The notes beneath the pieces were generated by a model, which worked only from the letters and a program-made list of their open reading frames with translations, was not told where the DNA came from and did no database searches. A stretch of DNA of 64,000 nt from NCBI GenBank assembly GCA_964537925.1, contig CAZICV010000006.1:224251-288250 (forward strand), given 5' to 3'. The stretch comes from SLDF01 sp964537925. GTDB lineage: Bacteria > Bacteroidota > Bacteroidia > Chitinophagales > Saprospiraceae. Shown piece by piece: positions 50,139-58,754 of this stretch (positions within the stretch are counted from its first letter, which is position 1; every line of letters starts with the position of its first letter). The position numbers and the translations under genes were made by a program.

Positions 50139-50534
50139 CTATGGAAGAGCTTTCATCCGCTGGATCAGGTGCAGCGCAAGCGTCATATACTCCTGCACCT
50201 GTTCTTCATTCGGCAATCCTTCTTCGTACTGCGATATAGACAGAATGGCGTCGCAACCGCTACAAGACCCGTAACCGGTCCATGTCAGCAAGTGCTCCTC
50301 TATGGTCGGGTTATACGTGTCCTCCGGAATGATGAATATCAGGTCGCCGGAATACTCTCCGTTGTCGATGACAGTCATTCGATCAGTGTCGTACTTCCGA
50401 TCGGTTATCACCAGTTCGAATATCTTTTTCAGGATCTCATCATAGCTCTTATATGACGGGTGTTTGTTCTCCCGGAACCAGCTCTCTAGCTTGTGTTTGT
50501 TGCGCTCCCATTGCAGAACGATCGCCTCTATCAT
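50139..50534 (-). CDS. Phage protein, unknown
   Basis: The 131-residue protein starts MIEAIVLQWERNKHKLESWF and includes GDLIFIIPEDTYNPTIEEHL and a Cys pair in GYGSCSGCDAILSISQYEEG, ending in a helix QEYMTLALHLIQRMKAL. It is not recognised. It precedes the tape measure gene but is separated from it by the type 2 promoter, so it belongs to the upstream tail unit starting near 51944. Confidence 0.5.
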   Translation of the reverse strand: MIEAIVLQWERNKHKLESWFRENKHPSYKSYDEILKKIFELVITDRKYDTDRMTVIDNGEYSGDLIFIIPEDTYNPTIEEHLLTWTGYGSCSGCDAILSISQYEEGLPNEEQVQEYMTLALHLIQRMKALP

Positions 50535-50563
50535 GTCTTGACATTTTGTACAATATAACCACT

Positions 50564-50875
50564 TTACACCTCCTCCGGCAAGATATTGATCTCCGGGAAG
50601 GCGTACATCTCTGCTCCGAAGGGATCCACGAACCGCAAGAGCTCCAGGCTGAACTGCTCACCGGTGGCTACACACGCATCTATGGCATGGTCAAGGGCTC
50701 GCGCCAGGTTGCCGTCGAATATCGCCGTGTTGATCATGGCGGTGCGCAAGGACAGGATATACCGGGGCACTGCAGGTGTGCCCGGTATATCGTTCGATCC
50801 TACTGTCAGGTCTATGCTCTGGACCGTGTCGCCTGCATTCTCCAGCGCGATCTGGATATCGTCAATGAGTGCCAT
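50564..50875 (-). CDS. Small tail-region protein, unknown
   Basis: The 103-residue protein (MALIDDIQIALENAGDTVQS) is acidic with a compact alpha/beta pattern and the phrase DLTVGSNDIPGTPAVPRYIL. It overlaps the upstream gene by 14 nt. No family is recognised; by position it may be a tail terminator or connector. Confidence 0.5.
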   Translation of the reverse strand: MALIDDIQIALENAGDTVQSIDLTVGSNDIPGTPAVPRYILSLRTAMINTAIFDGNLARALDHAIDACVATGEQFSLELLRFVDPFGAEMYAFPEINILPEEV

Positions 50876-51416
50876 GAGGGGTTAGCTTTTGGCGCTGTAT
50901 CCGCTTCACGACTGCTTTCGCAAGGCGTTTGATGTCCTTTTGGGTCAGGTGGCAGGTGGCGTTGATGTGGTATGTCCGCCCTAGCGTCGTTGGTACAGGG
51001 CAGCGAGAGAGCTCTTCGGACATAGGCGGAATGCCTGTCTTCGTATCGCCTGGTTGTCTGGCGACAATCAGATCGGGCGATACCTTCACTTCTCCTTCGG
51101 AAGTGCATGGGCCAAATATGCGCTCCAGTGGACCTTCGGACTGATCATCCACCGGGTACGAGACCTTGTACTCCTTCTTCGCCAGCGCCCGCTCCACGTT
51201 GTTCGGATGCCGCGTAACACGTACAATGCCGTTGTCAATGCTGATCGCATCGCCAGCGTAGACCTCCATTGACTCGACCCCGCCGCCTGTCTCTATCTTT
51301 AGGGTCATGGTCCGGCCGCCTCTGTCTATGACGCTGCCGCGGTAAGAGTGTAACTCCTTCATGAACTCCTCAACGCCTGAGAAGGATTCGCCTGTGAATA
51401 TTGTGATACCTGTCAT
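50862..51416 (-). CDS. Tail-region protein with a paralogous N-terminal domain
   Basis: The 184-residue protein has an N-terminal half (SGVEEFMKELHSYRGSVIDR, then ESMEVYAGDAISIDNGIVRV) that parallels the next upstream gene. Its C-terminal half contains RTYHINATCHLTQKDIKRLA and a basic helix. The two proteins appear to be tandem duplicates with different tails. Function unknown; the genes are 1 nt apart. Confidence 0.5.
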   Translation of the reverse strand: MTGITIFTGESFSGVEEFMKELHSYRGSVIDRGGRTMTLKIETGGGVESMEVYAGDAISIDNGIVRVTRHPNNVERALAKKEYKVSYPVDDQSEGPLERIFGPCTSEGEVKVSPDLIVARQPGDTKTGIPPMSEELSRCPVPTTLGRTYHINATCHLTQKDIKRLAKAVVKRIQRQKLTPHGTH

Positions 51417-51417
51417 T

Positions 51418-51765
51418 TTATTGGTTTTTACATATTTGGAGTGAAATGTTTTTGCTGTTTATTACTTCTACGTGCCTCAGCGCGCAGTCAACGCGCGGTG
51501 TTCCGAAGCGGACACCTTTGCTTCCTCTCTCTGTGACTGGCAGGCTGTATGCCTCGTCTATGTGTAGCTTGATCACATCGCCTTTGTGGATGCGCACCGG
51601 GACAACGCCGGTAGACGTAACAAAGACAGCCAGCGGTGACTCAACGCCTTTGCTGTCTATGCGGACGTCAGCAACAGTGTCATACTTGTCCAGGAACTCG
51701 AACAGGTCGAGACCTGAGATGCCGTTGTATTCGAACATCTCTGTCACCCTATTTACCCTGCTCAT
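51418..51765 (-). CDS. Tail-region protein, paralogue of the 50.9 kb gene
   Basis: The 115-residue protein starts MSRVNRVTEMFEYNGISGLD and shares a layout with the first part of the 184-residue neighbour: SGLDLFEFLDKYDTVADVRI then VVPVRIHKGDVIKLHIDEAY. It overlaps the 51.76-51.94 kb gene by 4 nt. It is not recognised. Confidence 0.5.
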   Translation of the reverse strand: MSRVNRVTEMFEYNGISGLDLFEFLDKYDTVADVRIDSKGVESPLAVFVTSTGVVPVRIHKGDVIKLHIDEAYSLPVTERGSKGVRFGTPRVDCALRHVEVINSKNISLQICKNQ

Positions 51766-51944
51766 GGCCGTGCTGATTTAAAGATTCTCGGCCCCCACCA
51801 TGCCAGGAAGGTGACGGGCCAGATCAGGCTGTAGGCGAATACGACCAGCCATTCAAGCACGGTCCGTACGTTCAGCAGCCAGAGGCATACGATGAACGTG
51901 ATCGCGAACACGACGTAATAAAAGATAATCAAAAAGGATATCAT
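51762..51944 (-). CDS. Small two-span membrane protein
   Basis: The 60-residue product (MISFLIIFYYVVFAITFIVC) has two hydrophobic spans separated by a short charged turn (NVRTVLEW) and ends WWGPRIFKSARP. It may be a holin-like or membrane-inserted accessory protein at the head of the tail unit. The start at 51944 is chosen; the longer frame to 52025 is not a good protein. Confidence 0.5.
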   Translation of the reverse strand: MISFLIIFYYVVFAITFIVCLWLLNVRTVLEWLVVFAYSLIWPVTFLAWWGPRIFKSARP

Positions 51945-51993
51945 ACGCTGATTTTGTGATTGGTTACAAAATAGCGTCCGGCGAGATGTGCTA

Positions 51994-52010
51994 CAAATAT
52001 AACGGTAATC
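51994..52010 (-). promoter_or_regulatory. Late phage promoter, type 2, degenerate copy C
   Basis: On the minus strand GATTACCGTTATATTTG contains a perfect -7 box TATATTTG (51994-52001) and matches the ATTACCGTAATAT element at 12 of 13 positions. It lies about 50 nt before the membrane protein gene and could start the tail unit. The second half of the element is absent. Confidence 0.4.
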
Positions 52011-52012
52011 GC

Positions 52013-52408
52013 TTAAGTGTACCACAGGATGATGTTTTTTTCATTCGTATCCTCCGATAGGGTCACCCGGTCTGAGCCGACCAGGGTGCGCAAATGGAGC
52101 GGCACAAGGGCCTCAAATAAGCCGTATCTGCGATTTAATGCGTAGCACATGACCACAGTGTCCACCCATGCCCCGAAATCGCGGTTAGAGGTCATCAGGC
52201 GGCGTAGGCGGGCAGGCATGCGATGCTCCAGCGAGTCATCCAGCCCCGGGTACTCCCAAAATGCCCGCTCCTGCGGTTCGCTGGTCGTAGGGGTCGATGC
52301 CGGGGCGCTTGGTTCACTGCCCTCTTTCGGCTTTCCGGTCATCCAGTCGGGCGCTTTGCGCGTGTCCGTTTTGCGGTGGCTGTCGATCAGGTTAGTGAAT
52401 GAGGTCAT
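52013..52408 (-). CDS. Phage protein of unknown function
   Basis: The 131-residue protein has a Ser/Pro/Glu-rich N-terminal half (KPKEGSEPSAPASTPTTSEP) and a helical C-terminal half (LEHRMPARLRRLMTSNRDFG) ending NIILWYT. It lies between the candidate origin and the tail genes. No family is recognised; it may be the first late gene or the last early one. Confidence 0.5.
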   Translation of the reverse strand: MTSFTNLIDSHRKTDTRKAPDWMTGKPKEGSEPSAPASTPTTSEPQERAFWEYPGLDDSLEHRMPARLRRLMTSNRDFGAWVDTVVMCYALNRRYGLFEALVPLHLRTLVGSDRVTLSEDTNEKNIILWYT

Positions 52409-52734
52409 TTTGTGGTGGTTTTGGTTAGAAGGGTAGTGAAGGGTAGCGGAAGGGGGGTAAAAAAAAGGCTTCTACCCTTCTCAGAACCCGCACCCACTAT
52501 GCATTGCAGACGATGAAGGAAGAAAAGGGGGGTAAAATGATACTACCTTTTATATGTGTATAATATGTGTGTTCATAATACATACTAATACTTGTTATAT
52601 ATTTCTCTCTACACAAATCAATTAGATTTTACCCCCCTTTTCTTCCTTATTAAACATAAGTCAATATCAATCAATGATTTACAGAAGGAAAAACAGAAGG
52701 GTAGAAGCAAAAAACTACTACCCTTCTCTACCCT
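52409..52734. other. Gene-free block with iterons and a 23-bp inverted repeat: candidate phage replication origin
   Basis: This 326-bp stretch holds no gene. A perfect 23-bp inverted repeat (52516-52538 and 52626-52648; core GAAAAGGGGGGTAAAAT) flanks an 87-bp AT-rich core. Copies of GAAGGGTAG lie outside it: forward at 52428, 52438 and 52696, reverse at 52472, 52718 and 52728, with a further reverse one at 52793 in the primase gene end. It lies directly downstream of the primase-helicase gene. The symmetric layout suggests protein-binding iterons around a melting region. Confidence 0.65.
52516..52648. repeat. 23-bp perfect inverted repeat flanking an AT-rich core
   Basis: Arms at 52516-52538 and 52626-52648 are perfect inverses. 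The 87 bp between them is rich in TATATGTGTA and related alternating A/T stretches. Confidence 0.85.
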
Positions 52735-55446
52735 TCAAAACACCGAAAATGGCGCGGATTCGCCCGGTTCAACTTGATTTTCCTGCCCTTCTCTACCCTT
52801 CCGGTCAATTTGCAGCCTGTAAGCTAATTTCCTGTCTACTATCTTCCCAAACCGGTCTCTTGCTTCCTGACTTTGATCCCGATAAGCCCGATCCGTCTCG
52901 TAGTATATCCCTTTGCGCTCACAGTAGCGCTCAAAGCCGCGCCGAAAACGGCGGTAGTCAAATGACCGTTTGTCGGTGATCTGATACTCGGAAGAGAACT
53001 GCTCATGGAGCCAGATAGCCGGCAACCAACCGCCTGTATCCTCCTCTACCAAGTCCTGCATGAACTGGTAGAAGTCATCGCCGAACTCAAGGCGCAGGGC
53101 CTTCTCGATCGTCGCCTCGGTGGGCTGTGTCTCGACTATGGAGTACTTGAGGTAAAAGGCCAGGCAGCGGAACATGAAGTTGTAAAACATAAGCCATTGC
53201 TCGCGCTGCCAATCAGGGTCCATGAGCAGGCCCAACTCCTTCTCAGGCGTATTTTGGTGGTTGAAATAGCAGGTGACCAGCATCCGGCGTACCCGGCGTT
53301 CAAAGTGGCTGGATTCTTTCGCCTGCGGCGATACGTCGAAATTGGTAATAACGACCCACTTCGGCGAGTCCTCGTACTTGATACGGATGCGCCCGACGTT
53401 GCGGACCTCCTTGTTCATATCATTTGTAATGAGCTTGTAGAGCGGCTCCAGGCGGAAGCCCTTCTTTACGTCATCGATCACAAACACGTCCATGTCCTCG
53501 GTGACGCCTTGAAAGACGAACCGATCCTGGAAGTTCATCAGTTTGCCGTCCTCGTTCTCCACGTTGCGCAGCTTGCCGATAGCCTCGTATATGATCTGTT
53601 TACCTGAACCCCCGCCCTGTCCGTCCATGGCCGTGTCCTCCTGTATGATCAGGAGCCATGGCCGCATCTTGTCCTTGTATGCATGAAGCAAATAACCCAT
53701 CGCTGTCATGTTGCTGACCATGCGCGTAATGGCTTCCGGAGCCAGCTCGCAGAACGCTTTGTCGTCATCCTCGGGCAGGACACCGGATATGCGGCGTACG
53801 AACCGGTACCACATGCTTTCAAGATAGATATCCTTTTCGCTCATCTCATCCGTTTTCAACATCTCGATCTCGTCCAGTATCTGGATGTCAAAGTCTCCGT
53901 TGCGAACCCGGTCAGACCAGATATAAGTCCCGGCCGGCAGCTCGGTATAGGGCACCAGTGTGATACTCTCGCGTGTGACCTTGACCATGCCATTGCGGAA
54001 GAAAAAGTAGCCGCTGTCTTGCGTGTCTTTGAACGTGGTGAAGCCGATCGGGGTCAGCCACTCATACATCTTCTCGTTGAACAACTTATCGGTCTTGTTC
54101 ATCAGCGCCTCGATCAGTTCATCCGGCTTTACGCCGTCCTCTTCCTCGCTGACGTTTTCCCTGATCCAGCGTCTGACCTCGTTCTTTATATCACCGATCA
54201 CGGTGACCCGCTCAACCTGGCGGACCTCTTCGCGGATACGCACAATGGGGCGCTTGGCCTCCTTGCTGTCCTGGTGCAGGTAGTAGCCCAACTGATCGGA
54301 CAGGAAGGCGGCAAAGCGCAGGGTGTTGATCTCTATATCGCCCTTCTTGTTCCACTCCCAAAACAGCCCCTCGGATGGTGTGGTCTCTTGCGCTACGCGG
54401 ATGATACGGTCTATATCCTCGTCCATCCAGTCCGGGGCCTGGCGCCTGACTGCTTTGCGGATCGCATCCGGGTCGGCATTCTTCGCCGATCGCTCCCGTA
54501 CCATCTCTATCAGGCCGCGCTCCTGCTCTGACCACTGGTAGCCGTAGCCGGCTGCAAGCAGGCGTTTGAAACACTCCTTCCAATCACCCGCGCACTCAAG
54601 CAGGCAAAACACGCCTGCGGCGTTGTAGCCCTTGTCCTGGTCGAACGGCTGGCCGTTGGGCGAGAAGTTGTAAAATATGCGCTTGTCGTTGTGCCAGTTG
54701 GCGGCATAGGCGTTCTCTGAGCCGGGGCGCTTGAAAAAGATACGGGAGCCTTGCGTCTTTGTGGCCTTCCATCCGTGGGCCTCTAGTACCTGCAGCACAT
54801 CGCTGGTCTGGTTGTAATGGTCTATCGGGGACTGCTTGTACTCGGCAGACACGGTCCGGCGGGCCTTCACAGGAGTATCTGCCATCTCCGGCTCCTGGTC
54901 GAACGAGCGGCACAGGGCCAGCAGCTGCTCGCGCTGCTCTATGGACAACACCGGTATATCGGTCATCTGGCCTTTGACGAACTCGTAACCATCAGAGGGC
55001 GGAGCTATGACATAGCCACCCTCGCCGCGCGTCTCGATCACGGTCTCGTACCGCTCCCCTACCCTTATTTTGGCCAGCTTCTTGTTTCCCTGGATCTCCT
55101 CACAGCGGTACAGGATGTGGTACCCGCCGGAGGCTGTGCGGTTGATCTGGACGCGACGCAGGACATCCGGCATGAGGTCAAGGAGGGCAGACTGGAACTC
55201 ATCCCAAAATACTACTTGCAGATCCTTATCCAGGTGCTTTAGGTCAAAGTCTATCGCCTCCAGACCGCCGGACACAGCCCCGCAGATCACCGCTATCTGG
55301 TCCGCAGAGGCAAAGGCTTCCCGGGCGCGCCCCTCATCCATCAATTCCGCCTGGTATTGCTTCCAGGCGGACAGGACGGGGCGCTTTTCCCGGCAAGGGA
55401 TGACAGACAGTTCTTGTGCGAGATAATATAATGCAGGCTTGATCAT
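52735..55446 (-). CDS. Primase-polymerase / SF3-type replicative helicase
   Basis: The 903-residue protein couples priming and unwinding. The N-terminal PrimPol-like part has the two metal aspartates in AIDFDLKH (about 66, 68), TASGGYHILY (about 104-113, with the Ser-His motif) and RGEGGYVIAPPS (about 140-151). The C-terminal part has a Walker A in GQGGGSGK (609-616), Walker B DVFVIDDV (653-660) and the sensor WVVITNFD, as in D5/SF3 helicases. Between them are primase C-terminal-like helices. The 3' end overlaps iterons of the candidate origin. Confidence 0.85.
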   Translation of the reverse strand: MIKPALYYLAQELSVIPCREKRPVLSAWKQYQAELMDEGRAREAFASADQIAVICGAVSGGLEAIDFDLKHLDKDLQVVFWDEFQSALLDLMPDVLRRVQINRTASGGYHILYRCEEIQGNKKLAKIRVGERYETVIETRGEGGYVIAPPSDGYEFVKGQMTDIPVLSIEQREQLLALCRSFDQEPEMADTPVKARRTVSAEYKQSPIDHYNQTSDVLQVLEAHGWKATKTQGSRIFFKRPGSENAYAANWHNDKRIFYNFSPNGQPFDQDKGYNAAGVFCLLECAGDWKECFKRLLAAGYGYQWSEQERGLIEMVRERSAKNADPDAIRKAVRRQAPDWMDEDIDRIIRVAQETTPSEGLFWEWNKKGDIEINTLRFAAFLSDQLGYYLHQDSKEAKRPIVRIREEVRQVERVTVIGDIKNEVRRWIRENVSEEEDGVKPDELIEALMNKTDKLFNEKMYEWLTPIGFTTFKDTQDSGYFFFRNGMVKVTRESITLVPYTELPAGTYIWSDRVRNGDFDIQILDEIEMLKTDEMSEKDIYLESMWYRFVRRISGVLPEDDDKAFCELAPEAITRMVSNMTAMGYLLHAYKDKMRPWLLIIQEDTAMDGQGGGSGKQIIYEAIGKLRNVENEDGKLMNFQDRFVFQGVTEDMDVFVIDDVKKGFRLEPLYKLITNDMNKEVRNVGRIRIKYEDSPKWVVITNFDVSPQAKESSHFERRVRRMLVTCYFNHQNTPEKELGLLMDPDWQREQWLMFYNFMFRCLAFYLKYSIVETQPTEATIEKALRLEFGDDFYQFMQDLVEEDTGGWLPAIWLHEQFSSEYQITDKRSFDYRRFRRGFERYCERKGIYYETDRAYRDQSQEARDRFGKIVDRKLAYRLQIDRKGREGQENQVEPGESAPFSVF

Positions 55447-55727
55447 AGTGTCAATTTTTCGGCGTCATCAATCAGTTCTACTCTGAAACCGGCATCGCGT
55501 AGCTTCTGCATCCGCACCACCTGCAGCGGAGTAGGCTTGCCGCCGGGCCGCTTGACCTCGACAAACAGCGTGCGCCCCTCTTTCAGCGCCATCAGGTCCG
55601 GCATACCGGTCAGGCTGGTTGAGATGAGCTTAATAACCAGGTAGCCAGCTTGGGCCAGCTTTTTCTTTACCTTTTCCTGTACCTGCTTCTCTGATATTGG
55701 CTTCTTGATCGGTAGCGGCTTTTGCAT
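55443..55727 (-). CDS. VRR-NUC domain nuclease
   Basis: The 94-residue protein is a minimal VRR-NUC (PD-(D/E)XK) endonuclease: helix EKQVQEKVKKKLAQAGY, catalytic D44 in GMPDLMAL, and E57/K59 in FVEVKRPGGKPT, then the QVVRMQKLRDAGF helix. Phage VRR-NUC proteins act on branched DNA in replication or packaging. It overlaps the primase gene by 4 nt and starts 98 nt inside the 3' end of the helicase gene. Confidence 0.88.
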   Translation of the reverse strand: MQKPLPIKKPISEKQVQEKVKKKLAQAGYLVIKLISTSLTGMPDLMALKEGRTLFVEVKRPGGKPTPLQVVRMQKLRDAGFRVELIDDAEKLTL

Positions 55728-56991
55728 TTGATGACCTTTTGTAGTATGAGTGTGTGAAATTCTTCTTTCGTTTGACCGTCTCGTAGACCTGCTCCTCGAT
55801 GCCAAGCCCGGACCAGATCCAATAGATCGGGGCCCGTTCGGTACGGTCGCGGGACTGTAGGCGGGCGCGTACCTGCCAGTAGCTGGTTGCTGAGAAATCT
55901 ATGTTGTACATCACCAGGGCATCCGCCGTGGACAGGTTGACCCCCTCGCGGCCTGACTGCACCTGTGACAGGTAAACGCTCGATGCACCGGCATTGAATG
56001 CCTGCCAGTCGGTCGTGTGGTCCGGGAAGTACTTTGCCAGCAGGTCGTACTCGGCCTTGAACCGATAGTAGATGCCTATCCGCTTCCCGGCGAAGCGCTG
56101 AAGGATAAAAATGGCTTTGGACGGATCCAGAACGATCCCGCTCATGTTCACGGCCGGTATGATCGTGCCGCCTGCCAGCTGGCTCAGCTTGATCATGAGC
56201 GACGCCGGTGTGTCAGCCTCTACTGTGCCGTCATGCAGCGGCGCCACGCGGTCGCGTTCCAGTGTTTTGAACAGCTTCTGTGTGGCCGGCGACATAGAGC
56301 AGGACAGGACGTGCTCCTCCACCGGTGAGACAAACCCGGCCTCTTCCTGTGTGACCGAGACGAACAGGTGACCACAAAACTGCATGATAGGGCCCTTCTT
56401 GGCCCTCTTGTAGTCGTTGATGTCATAGCCGTTGATCTTGCGCTTGACAATGTCCACGTACTCCTTCGCCCACCGGTAAAAATTGACTTCAGCAAAGGGG
56501 CTATTTCCCGTGACGTAAAGCTGGTGATATATCTGGCTGTAGCTCTCCGGGGTGGGAGTGCCTGATAGCAGGATGCAGTACGTCCCGCCAATCATTGATT
56601 TCAGCATTTGCGTGCGCTGTGCCGGCTTGGGGAACTGCCCGAGTTTGTGCGCCTCATCCAGTACCCACAGGTCTATCTCACCGGGGTTGCGGATACTGTC
56701 GAGTCGCTCGTAGTTCACCACGATCAGTTCGTAAGAAAACCCGCCTTTGGCGTAGTCCTCTTCTATGCCAGGTTTGGCTTTCAAGGTGGTAATAAAGGCA
56801 ACGCGGTGCTTATGGCCTTTGGCCCGCACGCGGGTGAACAGCTCCCGGGCGGTTGACAGGGCGGTCAGCGTCTTGCCGGTGCGTACCTGCATGCTGTAGT
56901 ACAGTACTCTGTACTTCAGTAAAATGAGCAGCCCCTGCGTCATGGCGGCTACCTGGTGTGGGTTGAGGGTGATCATAGCTGTGTTTACCAT
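55630..56991 (-). CDS. SNF2-type DEAD/DEAH helicase
   Basis: The 453-residue superfamily 2 helicase has motif I MQVRTGKTLTALS, the DEAH box in WVLDEAHKL, motif III LSGTPTP, and the second domain with VQSGREGVNLS and the arginine finger QVRARLQSRDRTE. It probably assists replication or recombination on phage DNA. The start at 56991 (MVNTAMITLNPHQ) overlaps the upstream gene by 7 nt. After about residue 415 (VYETVKRKKNFTHSYYK) it continues through a low-complexity tail that overlaps the nuclease gene. Confidence 0.88.
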   Translation of the reverse strand: MVNTAMITLNPHQVAAMTQGLLILLKYRVLYYSMQVRTGKTLTALSTARELFTRVRAKGHKHRVAFITTLKAKPGIEEDYAKGGFSYELIVVNYERLDSIRNPGEIDLWVLDEAHKLGQFPKPAQRTQMLKSMIGGTYCILLSGTPTPESYSQIYHQLYVTGNSPFAEVNFYRWAKEYVDIVKRKINGYDINDYKRAKKGPIMQFCGHLFVSVTQEEAGFVSPVEEHVLSCSMSPATQKLFKTLERDRVAPLHDGTVEADTPASLMIKLSQLAGGTIIPAVNMSGIVLDPSKAIFILQRFAGKRIGIYYRFKAEYDLLAKYFPDHTTDWQAFNAGASSVYLSQVQSGREGVNLSTADALVMYNIDFSATSYWQVRARLQSRDRTERAPIYWIWSGLGIEEQVYETVKRKKNFTHSYYKRSSNAKAATDQEANIREAGTGKGKEKAGPSWLPGY

Positions 56992-57356
56992 TTTTCTCTT
57001 TCTTTCATTATCCTTCGCATCCATTCGTTTGCTAATATTGATTTGCGGATACCCCATTCACACTTTATGACCTGGATATGCTGTTCAGGAGGAAATACCA
57101 GAGCGTCGCCCGGGTACAGCTCAAATTCCCTGCGGTCGGCGATCCTGATCGTGCAAGGGCCCGAGAGTAGAGACCTTGGAACCTCGATGGAGATGTCCCA
57201 CTCCCAGGCATAATGGTCTTGTAGTATCTTATAGATTTGAGCCATACGCTCCTCCTCTATGGAGAATATCAGCCACGGGTGATTAAAGTCCTTCTCGACT
57301 TCAAAAGCCTGCATCCGCAAGCTTTGTGACCCGATTCCTTGTATTAGATCGCTCAT
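56985..57356 (-). CDS. Phage protein, unknown
   Basis: The 123-residue protein (MSDLIQGIGSQSLRMQAFEV) has WLIFSIEEERMAQIYKILQD and a beta-rich centre (PCTIRIADRREFELYPGDAL) before a basic C-terminal helix. It is not recognised. It overlaps the gene on either side (4 nt and 7 nt). Confidence 0.5.
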   Translation of the reverse strand: MSDLIQGIGSQSLRMQAFEVEKDFNHPWLIFSIEEERMAQIYKILQDHYAWEWDISIEVPRSLLSGPCTIRIADRREFELYPGDALVFPPEQHIQVIKCEWGIRKSILANEWMRRIMKEREKW

Positions 57357-57583
57357 GATGCATGCTGTTTTCTGATCCTCTGTAAGTGCTTTTCATCCCA
57401 ATGCTCCCGCGCCGACTGGCTGCATCGATCGCAGCGGAACGGCTCGCCCGTGGTGCTGTGTGTGTCTAGCCTTTCGATATACTTGCTGCATCGAAATGTG
57501 CGGCCGAATAGGTCGGGCTGCTGCTGTAAGTGTTCGCACATTACCGGCCCTTCATATCCGCACCCTGCAGCGCCGTTGCTCAC
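57353..57583 (-). CDS. Small Cys-rich phage protein, probable zinc binding
   Basis: The 76-residue protein has five cysteines and several histidines. The pairs C-GYEGPVMCEH and FRCDRCSQ suggest a zinc ribbon. It overlaps its neighbours by 4 nt on both sides, so it is co-translated with the PAPS-reductase-family unit. No family is recognised. Confidence 0.5.
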   Translation of the reverse strand: MSNGAAGCGYEGPVMCEHLQQQPDLFGRTFRCSKYIERLDTHSTTGEPFRCDRCSQSAREHWDEKHLQRIRKQHAS

Positions 57584-57846
57584 GATTGTCGTTTTACTAC
57601 TACTTTTTTACTCAGATCGATGTTCTTTTTCCAATGTGGCGCTCGTAATGCTTTCCGGAGCTGTACCGATGTGCCACGTACTTGCAAGACCTGGTAGTCT
57701 ACTACTTCGGGCACTTTTCCAGTGCGGCTGCTATAGTCAATCAGCTCTATTGCCAGGATGGTGTCGCCGGCTTTCAGGTCGCGGGCCTCAATCAGGACTG
57801 TACCCTCTATATTGGTCAGTAGCCAATCGTTTGCTGATGCCTTCAT
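57580..57846 (-). CDS. Small phage protein, unknown
   Basis: The 88-residue protein (MKASANDWLLTNIEGTVLIE) contains LKAGDTILAIELIDYS followed by a strand-rich YQVLQVRGTSVQLRK, and a Lys-rich end. The pattern is a small OB-like or SH3-like barrel, which is an impression only. It overlaps both neighbours by 4 nt. Confidence 0.5.
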   Translation of the reverse strand: MKASANDWLLTNIEGTVLIEARDLKAGDTILAIELIDYSSRTGKVPEVVDYQVLQVRGTSVQLRKALRAPHWKKNIDLSKKVVVKRQS

Positions 57847-58754
57847 ATCGCTTCACAGCTTTCAGAGCATCCCGCAGAGAAGTCCAGCTCTTCATCCCAA
57901 AGCGCAAGCTGACGGGCTTCTACGGTCAGGTTTCGTTCATCGAAAGCGAAGTCAATAAAGCCTTCACTTTCGGCAAGCAGATCGCTAATTGCCCGCTCTT
58001 GCCTGAACATCCTTGTCTCTTGACCTGCGTCCCATTTGGAGCGCGGGAAAAAGCGGCCGTATTTTTCTTCAATGTGTCTTAGCCATTCAATCTCAGCCTG
58101 CACCTCTGGATCATATAGCCCCTCGTAAAGAATGCTGTATAGCTTTCTATTGGACTTTTTCCAGCAAAGGATACAGTTCCCCTCGTAGCTCTTCAGGTTC
58201 AACCTGAACGGCTGGTTTTTCCACCATTCGTTTACGTCTGCTTTTGTCACGCGGCCAAATTGGGCGAAGTACAAAAGCAGTTCTTTTCTGGCGCGCTCCC
58301 AATTCAAGCGCTTTGGCTCATCGCTTCGTATTCCCAGAGCGGTGTAGTAGTCTCTCTTGGTCAAGCCCATGCCATCTCGCAAAAAGGCCCTTAGCGTCCG
58401 CTCTTTCAGCTCTCTGGAGCAAAACGGCATACCCATGTTAGGGATACCCCACTTTGCGATCATTGCCTCGAACGGATCTACGCCGTTCTTTAGGTAGTTG
58501 CGGTACGCTGTCTCGTATGTCACAACCTTGTACCGCTCAATGCCGTCAAATACACCTTCGATCCAGGTTGTATTCAGCCCGAAGTGCTGATCACATTTGT
58601 GCATGAACCGCAGTGTCTCCTCTCGCTCATGACCGGTGTTCATGAAGACGACACGGATGTCGTACTCCTCAGATTTGTGCTGCAGGAGCCACGCCGCAAA
58701 CATCACTGAGGTCTCACCACCGGAGCAAGATGCTATCAAAACAGGCTTGCTCAT
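57843..58754 (-). CDS. PAPS-reductase-family PP-loop protein
   Basis: The 303-residue protein has the PP-loop ATP-pyrophosphatase motif SCSGGETSVMFAAW at the N-terminus, VVFMNTGHEREET as the second strand, FCSRELKERTLRAFL as the PAPS-reductase-type helix, and CILCWKKSNRKL at about 195-207 as a Cys pair. Family members include PAPS reductase and DndC-type DNA-sulfur enzymes. Phages often carry them with no proven job, possibly nucleotide or DNA modification. It overlaps the genes on both sides by 4 nt. Confidence 0.75.
   Translation of the reverse strand: MSKPVLIASCSGGETSVMFAAWLLQHKSEEYDIRVVFMNTGHEREETLRFMHKCDQHFGLNTTWIEGVFDGIERYKVVTYETAYRNYLKNGVDPFEAMIAKWGIPNMGMPFCSRELKERTLRAFLRDGMGLTKRDYYTALGIRSDEPKRLNWERARKELLLYFAQFGRVTKADVNEWWKNQPFRLNLKSYEGNCILCWKKSNRKLYSILYEGLYDPEVQAEIEWLRHIEEKYGRFFPRSKWDAGQETRMFRQERAISDLLAESEGFIDFAFDERNLTVEARQLALWDEELDFSAGCSESCEAI

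Noticed and set aside
52428..52801. Repeated GAAGGGTAG copies considered as a CRISPR array
   Set aside because: The units are 9 bp, occur in both orientations and have no regular spacers, which fits iterons, not CRISPR.
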